From Eunapius fragilis (Eukaryota > Porifera > Demospongiae > Spongillida > Spongillidae), in assembly GCA_963681505.1 (NCBI GenBank), contig OY811980.1, forward strand, positions 7,263,572-7,327,571: a stretch of DNA of 64,000 nt, in the 5' to 3' direction. Position numbers and translations under genes: made by a program. The notes below the pieces were generated by a model. That model saw nothing but the letters and a program-made list of their open reading frames with translations, was not told the DNA's origin and did not search any database. Positions 20,301 through 31,400 of the stretch are shown in pieces. Every line of letters begins with the position of its first letter. Position 1 is the stretch's first letter.

Positions 20301-23300
20301 GTGGTCCAGTGAGCAGATATGATATCTACTATGTGGCTAATGGAGTCCCAAGTACAAGTGGTGGTTCAACCACTTCTACCTCTTATGTCCTAACCAACCT
20401 TCAAGGTGGGGTTCAGTACAACATCTCTGTCATAGCAGTGGGCACTTATATGCCATCTCAGAGTGGTATGTTTTATTGACCATGTTGGCTAGCTGAAGTA
20501 AATGTTAATGTAATGGTATGATGATGCCCTGGGGGTAGGGCAGGGTTATTAAATATCAATTTGTGTTGTGGTATAACAGAAGTAATTTATGATGTGTGTA
20601 AATGTTTTGAAAATTAGGATGTTGAATAACGAGTTCCAAGTGTGTTGTCCCTTATGAAATGTGACACCATATTTCTCAACTGTTGATGACCACCTTGCAT
20701 ATCCCAGTATACCCCTGATTATCCCTGTCTATCCTTGAGTATACTTATCTTTTTTCTCTTTTCTATTCATTTTGTTCTACTCGGTATTTTGGTATGTCCA
20801 CCACAGTTACTACAAACAGTACCTTGGTGTTCATCTCAAGTGGCTACCCTCTTCATACAACTACCATCTCCTCCCAACCTACAAGTGCTGTTCCCTCCTC
20901 CTCCCCTACCACCCCCTCCTCCTCCTCCTCCCTCATTGGTGGTATAATCGGTGGGATCATTGGAGCACTGGTGTTTGTGGTGTTGATTATCATCATTGTT
21001 GCCATAGCAATACTCCTCCTGAGGTAGGCTACCCAGCAGTATGTATAATTCATTACCATTGTCCACAGACGTAGGGAAAATGGAGTTACCAAACCAGAAG
21101 CAGTCTATGACATGGATGAGAAGTGAGTGGGAATTATCAATGACCCTATTAAAAACACAATTATTGTTAATAACATCATTAACAGCATAGCCATGAATAC
21201 ACTGCACTGACTATAGGGACTATTTTGCTATGAGGAACCCTCTATGCACACCAATAGTTGGCAGCGTTTATAATTCTTTCCATATGAAATAGTTGGTACA
21301 GTAACCTGTATCAACATTTAGGAAGTGTTAATTAAATCATCATCTCATCATACCATGATCATCACCTGCTGATGCCCTCATATTATGATCATACCAAGAC
21401 CATCACCTCATACCATGACCATCACCACCTCATACCATGACCATCACCTCCTCATAACATGACCATCACCACATCACAGCATGACCATCATCACCTCAAA
21501 CCATGACCATCACCTCATACTATAACCATCACCTCCTCATACCATGACCATCACTTCCTTATACCATGGCCATCAACTCCTCATACCATGACCATCACCT
21601 GACCTTCACCTCCTCATACCATAACCATCACCTCTTCATACCATGACCATCACCTCCGCATACCATGACCATCACCTCCTCATACCATACCATCACCTCC
21701 TCATACCATGACCATCCCCTCCTCATACCATGACCATCACCCCTCATACCATGACCTTCACCTCCTCATACTATGACCATCACCTCCTCATACCATGACC
21801 ATCACCTCCTACCATGATCATTACCTCCTCATACCATGACCCTCACCGCCTCATACCATCACCTTCTCATACCATGACCATCACCTCCTCATACCATGAC
21901 CATCACCACATTACAGCATGACCATCATCACCTCAAACCATGACCATCACCTCATACTATAACCATCACCTCCTCATACCATGACCATCACTTCCTTATA
22001 TACCATGGCCATCAACTCCTCATACCATGGCCATCAACTCCTCATACCATGACCATCACTTGACCTTCACCTCCTCATACCATAACCATCACCTCTTCAT
22101 ACCATGACCATCACCTCCGCATACCATGACCATCACCTCCTCATACCATACCACCTCCTCATACCATGACCATCCCCTCCTCATACCATGACCATCACCC
22201 CCTCATACCATGACCTTCACCTCCTCATACTATGACCATCACCTCCTCATACCATGACCATCACCTCCTACCATGATCATTACCTCCTCATACCATGACC
22301 ATCACCGCCTCATACCATCACCTTCTCATACCATGACCATCACCTCCTCATACCATGACCATCACCACATTACAGCATGACCATCATCACCTCAAACCAT
22401 GACCATCACCTCATACTATAACCATCACCTCCTCATACCATGACCATCACTTCCTTATACCATGGCCATCAACTCCTCATACCATGGCCATCAACTCCTC
22501 ATACCATGACCATCACTTGACCTTCACCTCCTCATACCATAACCATCACCTCTTCATACCATGACCATCACCTCCGCATACCATGACCATCACCTCCTCA
22601 TACCATACCACCTCCTCATACCATGACCATCCCCTCCTCATACCATGACCATCACCCCTCATACCATGACCTTCACCTCCTCATACTATGACCATCACCT
22701 CCCCATACCATGACCATCACCTCCTACCATGATCATTACCTCCTCATACCATGACCATCACCACCTCATACCATCACCTTCTCATACCATGACCATCACC
22801 TCCTCATACCATGACCATCACCCCTCATACCATGACCTTCACCTCCTCATACTATGACCATCACCTCCCCATACCATGACCATCACCTCCTACCATGATC
22901 ATTACCTCCTCATACCATGACCATCACCACCTCATACCATCACCTTCTCATACCATGACCATCACCTCCTCATACCATGACCATCACTCTCCTTAGACCC
23001 AGTGCTCATAAGTCTGAAGCAGGGACCTATGAAGCTGTGGGTGACAAGAAGTAAGCTCACATACACATCCCCACCGTTCTACTTTCCTCTCATGTTAATC
23101 CTTTAGCCATTACTGTACCATTCCCTTCCATCCTCCTATTCCTTCCTTTTCTTCACACTCCTTTCCTGTAAGTGTTGAAGGTGTTAGTTATGTGTGTTGG
23201 TTGCTTTCAGAAAAGACCCTCCCACCAAATCATCAAGTCCCCAGACCATGTCCAGTGCCCAGACCATGGTTAGCTCCCGCAATGATGTAGATGATCAATA

Positions 23301-26300
23301 TCTGAACATTACAAAAACAGGTATCCTTCTCCCCTCCCCTTCCCTTCTCCACCTCTCCTCTCACCACCAACACCTCTCATTCCCTTCCATTTACTTCCCT
23401 TCTTTACCTCCACCCGGCCCACTTTCTCTCTCCTCCCTCTTCTCTCCTCTTTCCCTTCCTTCCTTTCATTAAGCCTTCCCTATTCCCTGTTTCTTCTCTC
23501 CCTCATTAAGTCCCCTCCCCTCCCTCCCTCCCTCCCTCCCTTCCTCCCTCCCTCCCTCCATCCCCTCACCAATACCTTCTCTCATTCCAGTTCCCAGCAT
23601 TAAGGAGTTCCCTTCTAACCGTGATGTGGTGGATGGGGAGGAGGTGGTCTTCAATGTTCGTGTCACAGGATACCCAAGGCCCTCCTTCACCTGGTACCAT
23701 AATGGGACCAAGGTCACCACAGACCACTCCCTCACCATTGGGGAGGATGGAAGCCTTGTCATCCACACAGCAGAGATGGAACATGCAGGTGTGTATGAAC
23801 TGGAGGTGGCCAATGAACTAGGTGTGGACAGACGTAAAGTGTCCCTTGGTGTGTACGGCAGTGAGATAGAGCTGCCTGGGGACTACCAGATGACCATACC
23901 AATAATACCATTGGCCAAGTTTGGACAACATGTATCAAAGAATCACGAGAAAAACAATGTTGGGTTCAACAATCAGTACAGGGTGAGTGGGTGTGGCTAT
24001 CTCCATGGCAACAAGAAGGTTTTAACCCTTATGTGCCCTTCATTAGTCTCTGGAGTCCAGTACCAAACGTCTCTCCACTGTGGCCACTAGTGCTGATAAT
24101 AAGACACTTAACAGATTTGCAAACATTGTGCCCTGTGAGTTTGGGGTGTAGGGACTGGGGATGAGGGATCACGTGCCACACCCTCATGCCCACAGATGAT
24201 GAGAATCTAATCCAGCTCTCTCCAATGGAGGGTCAACAAGACTGTCAGAGGAGCTACATCAATGCTTCTTTCATTTCTGTGAGCACTTGAATTGATGGTG
24301 TGTTCCATGAACCACAAGATGTGTTCCTTCTTAACAGGGATACTCAGGGCCAAAGAAGTTCATAGCCACTCAAGGTAGCTCACCTCTCATGAAGCATGTG
24401 ACCTCTTACCTCCTCCATCTTTCCCCCTCTCTCCAAGGTCCTCTTCCACCTACTATTGTGGACTTCTGGAGGCTGGTGTGGCAGGAGGGTGTGCCTTCCA
24501 TCGTCATGGTGACCAACATCAAGGAGGATGGCAAGATCAAGTGTCAGCAGTACTGGCCAGAGTCAGGCCATCAGAAGTATGGACCTTTCTCTGTAGCCAC
24601 CACTGAGAATAAGGAATTTGCAGACTATGTCATCAGGGTCTTTGAAGTGTCTGTGAGTTTTAGTGGGCAACTGATGCTCAGGATACTGTGGGATACTGTG
24701 GGATACTGTGGATGTGGGATACTATAGGGGTGAACCATGACAATAGGTGTGGGCACTAGAATGACCTGTGTTCATTTTGTTGTGTCCCTACTACATGCAT
24801 ATACTAGTTTGCTCAGGATACTGTGGGATACTACTAGTATCTGCAATGTATAGCAAAAGCCTGGATGGTTGGATTCTGCTTAGCAATATACTGTAACTCA
24901 ATATGCTGTACCTTCATGTAGTTACATGGTTTAATAGAGCACATGCAGTGTTGTGTAGTCCCCAGTAGTGTTGTGTAGTCCCCAGTCTACCCTCTAAGGC
25001 ATAATGTGGGCTTCAAATAGAATTGCACTCTCCTAATCCATTAGCATTAGTGTGTACAAGCGTTGCTATGATAACAATAATAGTTAGTGTAGTATGGGCT
25101 AGGTAAGTAGTCGTTTGTTCACAATCATGGCAAAGCCCAACATTTACACCACCAAGACTGCACTAAAATAGTATCACATGTATATAGCAACTCTTACTAG
25201 TACACACTAATGCTAATGAACAAGGTGGGTGCATCAGTGTGGGTAATACGGTCACCACTAAGTAAGCAATGTGGCATGGTCCCCAGTCCTTCCACCCTCT
25301 CATCCTCCTCCCGTAGCTGTCAGGGTCAGATGTACCCAAAAGGAAGGTGATCCAGTATCACTTCACTGGCTGGCCTGACCATGGGGTACCAGAGTATGCC
25401 ACCTCCCTCTTGGCCTTCCACAGGAAGGTCAGGTCCCAACATGATGGGGGCAGGGGACCCCTCTTGGTACACTGCAGGTGGGTGAGGGGAGGAGGGAGAG
25501 GGGTGTCATGGTGACCCCTGTGACCCTACAGTGCTGGTGTGGGGCGCACGGGAACACTGATTGCGATAGACACAGTCCTGGAGCAGGTAGAGAAGGAGGG
25601 AATGGTGGACATAGCTGGTACCATCAGGAAGATGAGACGACAGAGGATGAAAATGGTTCAGACACCTGTAGGTCACCTCATGTAGCCCCTCCCACCCCTC
25701 TCTCATGCCCCTCCCACTTCCTCTATCACAGGATCAGTACATATTTATCCATGATGCCATTCTGGAGTCAGTGATGTGTGGGAACACTCAGGTCCAGGTC
25801 TCTGATATCCATGTCTCTCTGAACTCATTCCAAACCAAGGATCCTGTCTCCAATAAAACAGGACTGGAATCTCAGTTTGAAGTACTTGTGACATTCCATC
25901 TCTGATGTGATTGGTTGATCAATTCATCATCTGTATACCTATGCAGGTCCTGGGACAAGTGTCCCCTGATCCCACATCAGTCCGCAGAGACGTTGCCATG
26001 GAGGATACAGGAAAGAACCGCAGTATGGACTACCTCCCCCGTGAGTAGGGAGGGGGGAGGGGGGAGAGGGAGAGAAAGGAGGCAGTGTGGGGAGGGAGGG
26101 AGGTAGAAGGAAGAGGAGGAGAGGGATGAGGAAATGGCCTGGCCAGTGTGTTAGATTTTCATCATGTGCACATTCTCTCTGTGTGCAGCTGACAGGTCTC
26201 GTGTTATCCTCAGACAGGAATATCCTGATTACATCAATGCCTGCTTCGTTAATGTCAGTACTGGTTATTGCCTGTCATTAAGGTTAGGGTTGCCATGACT

Positions 26301-27233
26301 ACATTGCTCCTCCCACACCAGGGATACAAGCAACAAAAGGCCTTCATTATAGCCCAAGGTCCCTTGAAATCCACATGTAGAGACTTCTGGAAGATGGTAT
26401 CTGACAGGAAATGTGGAGCCATTGTCATGTTATCCCAGCTCCAGGAGGAGGGGAAGGTGGGTGGAGCCTGAACTGGTGCCCAGACCATTATCTGTCCCAT
26501 GTGGTATAAAGGAGGTGTGTCACCAGTACTGGCCAGACCAAGGGATTGAGAGCTATGGGGAGTTCACCATAGAGAGTGGAGGGCAGGAGGTCCATGATGG
26601 CTACACCACAAGGACACTGTACCTGGCTGCTGCCAAGGTGGGTGTGGTCGCTGTTGATGTGTTGGCTGTGTGTATGTGTGTCAGTGTGTGTAGAGGTGTA
26701 TGGTCCTCTGTGATCAACTAAACATCTGCAGAGTACACAAGTACATCAAGTGACCCAGTTCCACATCACCAACTGGACACCTGATGGGGTGTGTGCTAAC
26801 CTTGCCACCATCACTGATGTCATTGAAGAGGTGGACAAGGTGCAGAGAGGGACTGGGAACCACCCCATTGTGGTGCACTGCAGGTACCTCCTCCCATCCC
26901 AACCATAGCCCCCTTTGGATCATGTGAGGTCACATGATACTTCCTCCTCCCGTTTCCAGTGACACAGTGGGAAGGTCTGGTATGTTCTGTGCCATTACCA
27001 TGGTGACCCAGCAGTGTAAGGCAGAAGGAGTGGTGGATGTGTTCCAGACAGTAAAGGCTATTCGTACCCATAAGCCTGGAGCTGTGCTCACTGTGGTAAG
27101 CTGTACTTGGTACTCTATTGAACCATAGGGTTATCTGTTTATATCTCCATGGATACAGGACCAGTACCAGCTAATCTTTAAGGTAGTGGTGGTGTTCCTT
27201 GATCAGTTCAACCAGTACTCTAACTTCCGATGA
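17353..27233 (+). CDS. RPTP-A: Ig-Ig-FN3-TM receptor tyrosine phosphatase with cytoplasmic I-set domain and tandem PTP domains
   Basis: The 23-exon model sums to 3531 nt (1176 aa) without a stop. Exons: 17353-17395, 19347-19760, 19817-20161, 20217-20465, 20807-21023, 21069-21122, 22997-23050, 23211-23320, 23591-23982, 24047-24134, 24196-24278, 24338-24374, 24438-24652, 25317-25477, 25532-25667, 25732-25881, 25947-26040, 26189-26253, 26322-26456, 26512-26637, 26732-26883, 26960-27095, 27159-27233. Order: signal peptide ([15 protein letters not shown]), Ig1 (aa ~15-152), Ig2 (153-267), FN3 (268-350), Ser/Thr stalk and TM (351-422; stop-transfer LLLRRRE), linker with tyrosines ([20 protein letters not shown]; 423-495), I-set (~496-590), PTP D1 (~605-916), PTP D2 (~917-1176). 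It should remove phosphate from tyrosines at the membrane. Ligand and substrates are unknown. Confidence 0.9.
18498..19151. repeat. 45-bp minisatellite in intron 1 of RPTP-A
   Basis: About 14.5 near-identical copies of a 45-bp unit (CATGAAGCAGTCTTTGACCA then CAAACCTATACCATCACCAT then TATAG). Because 45 is divisible by three, both strands stay open ([15 protein letters not shown] and its antisense), producing spurious ORFs of 118 and 219 aa. A more diverged array sits at the same intron position in RPTP-B (49068-49572). Confidence 0.95.
21340..22990 (+). repeat. ~22-bp minisatellite with higher-order structure in an RPTP-A intron
   Basis: About 1.65 kb of CCTCCTCATACCATGACCAT-type units fills the intron between the two first cytoplasmic exons. 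Variant strings (for example GACCATCATCACCTCAAACC) recur at about 21482, 21920 and 22379, so blocks of ~440-460 bp have been re-duplicated. The homologous intron has 0.46 kb in RPTP-B (52865-53325) and only short arrays in genes 4 and 7 (29755-29840, 60358-60550). Confidence 0.95.
23591..23880 (+). other. Cytoplasmic, cysteine-free I-set Ig domain of RPTP-A
   Basis: One exon encodes [18 protein letters not shown]..., then [17 protein letters not shown] and [12 protein letters not shown], the standard I-set layout (G-x-P-x-P, W, and G-x-Y near the end). The canonical B-strand cysteine is V and the F-strand cysteine is L, so the core disulphide cannot form. The domain follows the TM stop-transfer sequence, which places it in the reducing cytosol, like the I-set domains of titin and telokin. 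Its role is unknown; it could anchor or position the phosphatase. RPTP-B has the same domain at 53893-54182. Confidence 0.85.
24047..25881 (+). other. PTP domain D1 of RPTP-A, catalytic residues intact
   Basis: Seven exons give [38 protein letters not shown], the WPD loop WPDHGVPEY, the P-loop [12 protein letters not shown] (split by an intron after HCS) and [13 protein letters not shown]. Nucleophile Cys, P-loop Arg, WPD Asp and the Q-loop region are all present, so activity is expected. Length and motif order match the membrane-proximal domain of classical RPTPs. Confidence 0.92.
25947..27233 (+). other. PTP domain D2 of RPTP-A, atypical active site
   Basis: The domain has [40 protein letters not shown] and HQYWPDQG, then NWTPDGV in place of WPDxGVP. 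Next come [13 protein letters not shown] (C-x5-R kept, but Asp-Thr replaces Ala-Gly) and VLTVDQYQLIF, where the usual Q-loop QT is LT. It is probably weakly active or inactive, serving a regulatory role as in many RPTP D2 domains (family knowledge; inference for this protein). Confidence 0.85.
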
Positions 27234-27367
27234 ATAATGCCCAGATGCTGACGTTAGATAATATTTTCTCAGTTTGCAGTTCTGGATGCTCATGGGTAGA
27301 GACTATTCAAAGGCTGATATGTATTTGTGTGAGCAAATGTTTATAACTGACATGCTTTAATCTGTTG

Positions 27368-28003
27368 AGTGTGGTATCACTGCTAGTGGGGACAGGAGAG
27401 ATGGTACATATCACTGCTAGTGGGGACAGGAGAGATGGTACATATCACTGCTAGTGAGGACAGGAGAGATGGTACATATCACTGCTAGTGGGAACAGGAG
27501 AGATGGAACATATCACTGCTAGTGGGGACAGGAGAGATGACACATATCACTGCTAGTGAGGACCGGAGAGATGGTACATATCACTGCTAGTGAGGACAGG
27601 AGAGATGGAACATATCACTGCTAGTGGGGACAGGAGAGATGACACATATCACTGCTAGTGGGGACAGGAGAGATGGTACATATCACTGCTAGTGAGGATA
27701 GGAGAGATGGTACATATCACTGCTAGTGAGGATAGGAGAGATGGTACATATCACTGCTAGTGGGGACAGGAGAGATGGTACATATCAAAGCTAGTGAGGA
27801 CAGGGGAGATGGTACATATGACTGTTAGTGGGGACAGGAGAGATGGTACATATCACTGCTAGTGGGAACAGGGGAGATGGTACGTATCACTGCTAGTGGG
27901 GACAGGAGAGATGGTACATATCACTGCTAGTGAGGACAGGAGAGATGGTACATATCACTGCTAGTGGGGACAGGGGAGATGGAACATTTCACTGCTAGTA
28001 CTT
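27368..28003 (+). repeat. 34-bp minisatellite between the convergent RPTP-A and gene 4
   Basis: About 18-19 copies of CATATCACTGCTAGTGGGGA + CAGGAGAGATGGTA lie just after the RPTP stop. Unit B has ~22 copies at 57535-58290. The array is followed by a conserved CCTCACACTCTCCTGGGATG stretch and a poly-G run at 28118-28138. Confidence 0.95.
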
Positions 28004-28440
28004 ATCTTTCTATGACCTCACACTCTCCTGGGATGTCACTACTACTTCCTAATAAGGTTTTGTTGTGTTCCCTTTACTTGTAAGTAGTGGAACTTCGACC
28101 TGTTTGGATTCAAGGGGGGGTGGGGGGGGGGGGGGGGCCTTCCAAATGGCTGCTCCACAATAAATATGATGAATTTTATCATAGGCAATGAAATCTATAG
28201 ATGCCACTTGGCTTCCATCTATCACCTTTGTTCCCATCAATGTATTCCTTCCAGGCATCAATAATATTGTTCTTGCATGCAAATAGAATAACACAGAGCT
28301 GGGAGTAAATAGATTATGTTTGCTCCCAGCTATGTGCTTACATACCACACCACACTGTGAACCATAACTCCAGTGGTGAAGTATCTCACAAATGTAAAGT
28401 TTTCATCTTGCACTTTAGTAAACATAACTGTTTTTCTGCT

Positions 28441-31400
28441 TTAGTTGTGTCCAACCACTTCATAGCAGTCCTGTCCACCTGTTTTTATTTCACCATATGC
28501 TTCACATGACTTCATGGTGATCACATCAAGTCCACTTGTTCTTATTTCACCATATGCATCACATGACTTCATGGTGATCCCATCACTGAGAGAGATGTAT
28601 GTATTGGTTCAAACATGGGAGAGATGTATGTATTGGTTCAAACATGGGAGAGATTTATGTATTGGTTCAAACATGGAGAGATGTATGTATTGGTTCAAAC
28701 ATGGGAGGGATGTATGTATTCATTAAAACATAATGTAATATTTCTGCTTTTGAGACATAGCGACTACACTCCTCTTATTGGTTGATTGGTTGTTGCTATA
28801 ATGCTAGTTGAAATGCAGGTGAATTCTGGACCAAAAATGACAAGTTTATTCCCTTTATGTCTTGTTCTCCTTGTAAGTCCTCAGTACCTAAACATATACA
28901 TGTGTTACATAAAGAAGTCAAAGGATAAACAGATGTATAAAACGATTGATAAAAATATGGTGATCAGTCAAATCTTTGTATACATCCAAGGAGTTAGATA
29001 TTAATAGCACTTTATTGACCTTGTGATGTGTTATATGATTTAGAGAAAGCTAGTGTGGTTGTGAATATGTCTGAGCTACTCTCAGTCAGTGTCTCATGCT
29101 CGCTCTTGCAGCCTATTTCTACACCTCACTATGAGGTGTAGAAATGTCATTAGCACATTTTTCAGTCATGTCATTACCCATCAGGATCACTTTCCCCAAA
29201 CATGTTAAATCTGCTCAAAATCTTGCCACCTTTAAATCCTATATCTCAGTGATACTGACCTGTCCCCTTCCTGCAAATTTATATCCCTACAAGTAGGCAG
29301 TACACAAGTGCATTTATATTACCTGCCTGATCAGTGCGATTATATCAGCAGCATGTATTGATTCAAGATGTTGCTGAACTATATATATATCTGTACTAAC
29401 AGTTCGTTTTTGTAATTTTAATTTGAATGAATATAGGTACTGATGTTAACATGCAACTTACTTTTTGTCTACAATTTCATAAGTGACACCTTCAGCATTA
29501 AGAGGAGTACTTCTGGGTGGAAAGTAGGAGGGAGAGAGGGGATGGGAGGATGGGAAGGAAGGGAGAGGAAGTGGCAGGGAGGGAAAGAAAATCAGTATGG
29601 GAAAGGGGAGATGTGTGGGGAGGGAGGAGTCAGTAAGAAAAAAGTGGGCAGGAGAAAGAAGAGGGAGGTGGTGGGAGGAGAAAGGAGAGAATGTATGTGA
29701 ACTTACTTGTCACCTACAACTTCATAGGTCACTGCTTCAGACTTGGGTCTAAGGAGAGTGATGATCATGGTATGAGGAGGTGATGGTCATGGTATGAGGA
29801 GGGGATGGTCATGGTATGAGGAGGTGATGGTCATGGTATCCCACAAGACAAGGCAATGGTCCACCTAAGCCTTTACTGCAGGCTGAACCTCAACTAACAC
29901 TATAACTATACAAGTTACAGAAAATAAATTCATACACTCCACTCAGTGATCTCATTGTTATGGACAATGCATGTGTGAGTCATACATAATTGACCCTGGT
30001 ATTATTACTCAGTTATGATTATGTCCACTCACTTCTCTTCCATGTCATAGACTGCTTCTGGTTTGGTAGCTCCATTTTCCCTACGTCTGTGGACAATGGT
30101 AATGAATTATACATACTGCTGGGTAGCCTACCTCAGGAGGAGTATTGCTATGGCAACAATGATGATAATCAACACCACAACCACCAGTGCTCCAATGATC
30201 CCACCGATTATACCACCAATGGAGGAGGAGGTGGAGGAGGGGAAGGAGGAGGTGGGGACAGGACTTGAAGATGGAGGGGTAGTTGTAGGGTAGTACCCAT
30301 AGGCGATAGTAACATTAGCTGTGGGGAGAGATACAAACATACGAGAATGAGGAGAAATAGGCTAGGTAGGAGGAGGTGGGAGAGGGGTAGGAGGTGGAGG
30401 GGACCGCACTTGACGATGGTGAGGAGATCGCAGTTGTATGAAGAGGGTAGCCATTTGAGATGAACACCAAGGTACTGCTTGTATTAGCTGTGGTGGATGA
30501 AATATCGAGTATATATACAAGGATACACGGGGATAAGCAGAGGTATACTGGGATGTGCAAGGTGGTCATCAGCTGTAATATGGGTTACATTTCATAAGGG
30601 ACAACACACTTGGAACTCGTAATTCAAAATCTCAATTTTCAAAACATTCACATCCACACTTCCATCATCACACATAAATTATAATCATGAAGTACTTCTG
30701 TTATTCCACAACACAAATAACCCTGCCCCGCCCCCAGGGCATCATCCTGTACACCATGCACCATTACATTAACATTTACTTCAGCTAGCTAACATGGTTA
30801 ATAAAACATACCACTCTGAGATGGCATATAAGTGCCCACAGCTATGACAGAGATGTTGTACTGAACCCCACCTTGAAGGTTAGTTAGGACATAAGAGGTA
30901 GAAGTGGTTAAACCACCACTTGTACTTGGGACTCCATTAGCCACATAGTAGATATCATATCTGCTCACTGGACCACCTGAGGTTGGTGCAGTCCAAGAGA
31001 CACTGACAGATGTGGGACCAGACTGCACAGCAATGACACCAGTGGGTGGGGCAGGAGGACCTGTAAGACGTACATGTCTGTAGGTACAAGACATTCTTCA
31101 TAGGCAGTACTTACCTGATACACTGAGGGATGAGGTAGTGGACCTTGAATTGTTAGTAGGCCCATTTTTTGTAAACAAGTCTGCTGTGCAGATATAGGTG
31201 ACAGTGGTGACATTGCATGTGTACATCCCAGGTGCTCTCCCAGTCACAGTCAGGGTGTTGTTGTAAGTAGATGTTGGTCGATCTGTCACTATCTGAGAGG
31301 AAGTATAGTTACCACCATTCACTGGACTTCCATTGATGGTCCACTGCACAGTTGTAGGAGGAGAACTAGTGCTGGTGCAGGTCAACTGGAACACTGGTGG

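Noticed and set aside
30063..30293. Plus-strand ORFs of 76-92 aa with poly-Glu or poly-Gly
   Set aside because: They are antisense to the Ser/Pro-rich stalk and TM exon of gene 4 (and the same at 60712-61003 for gene 7).
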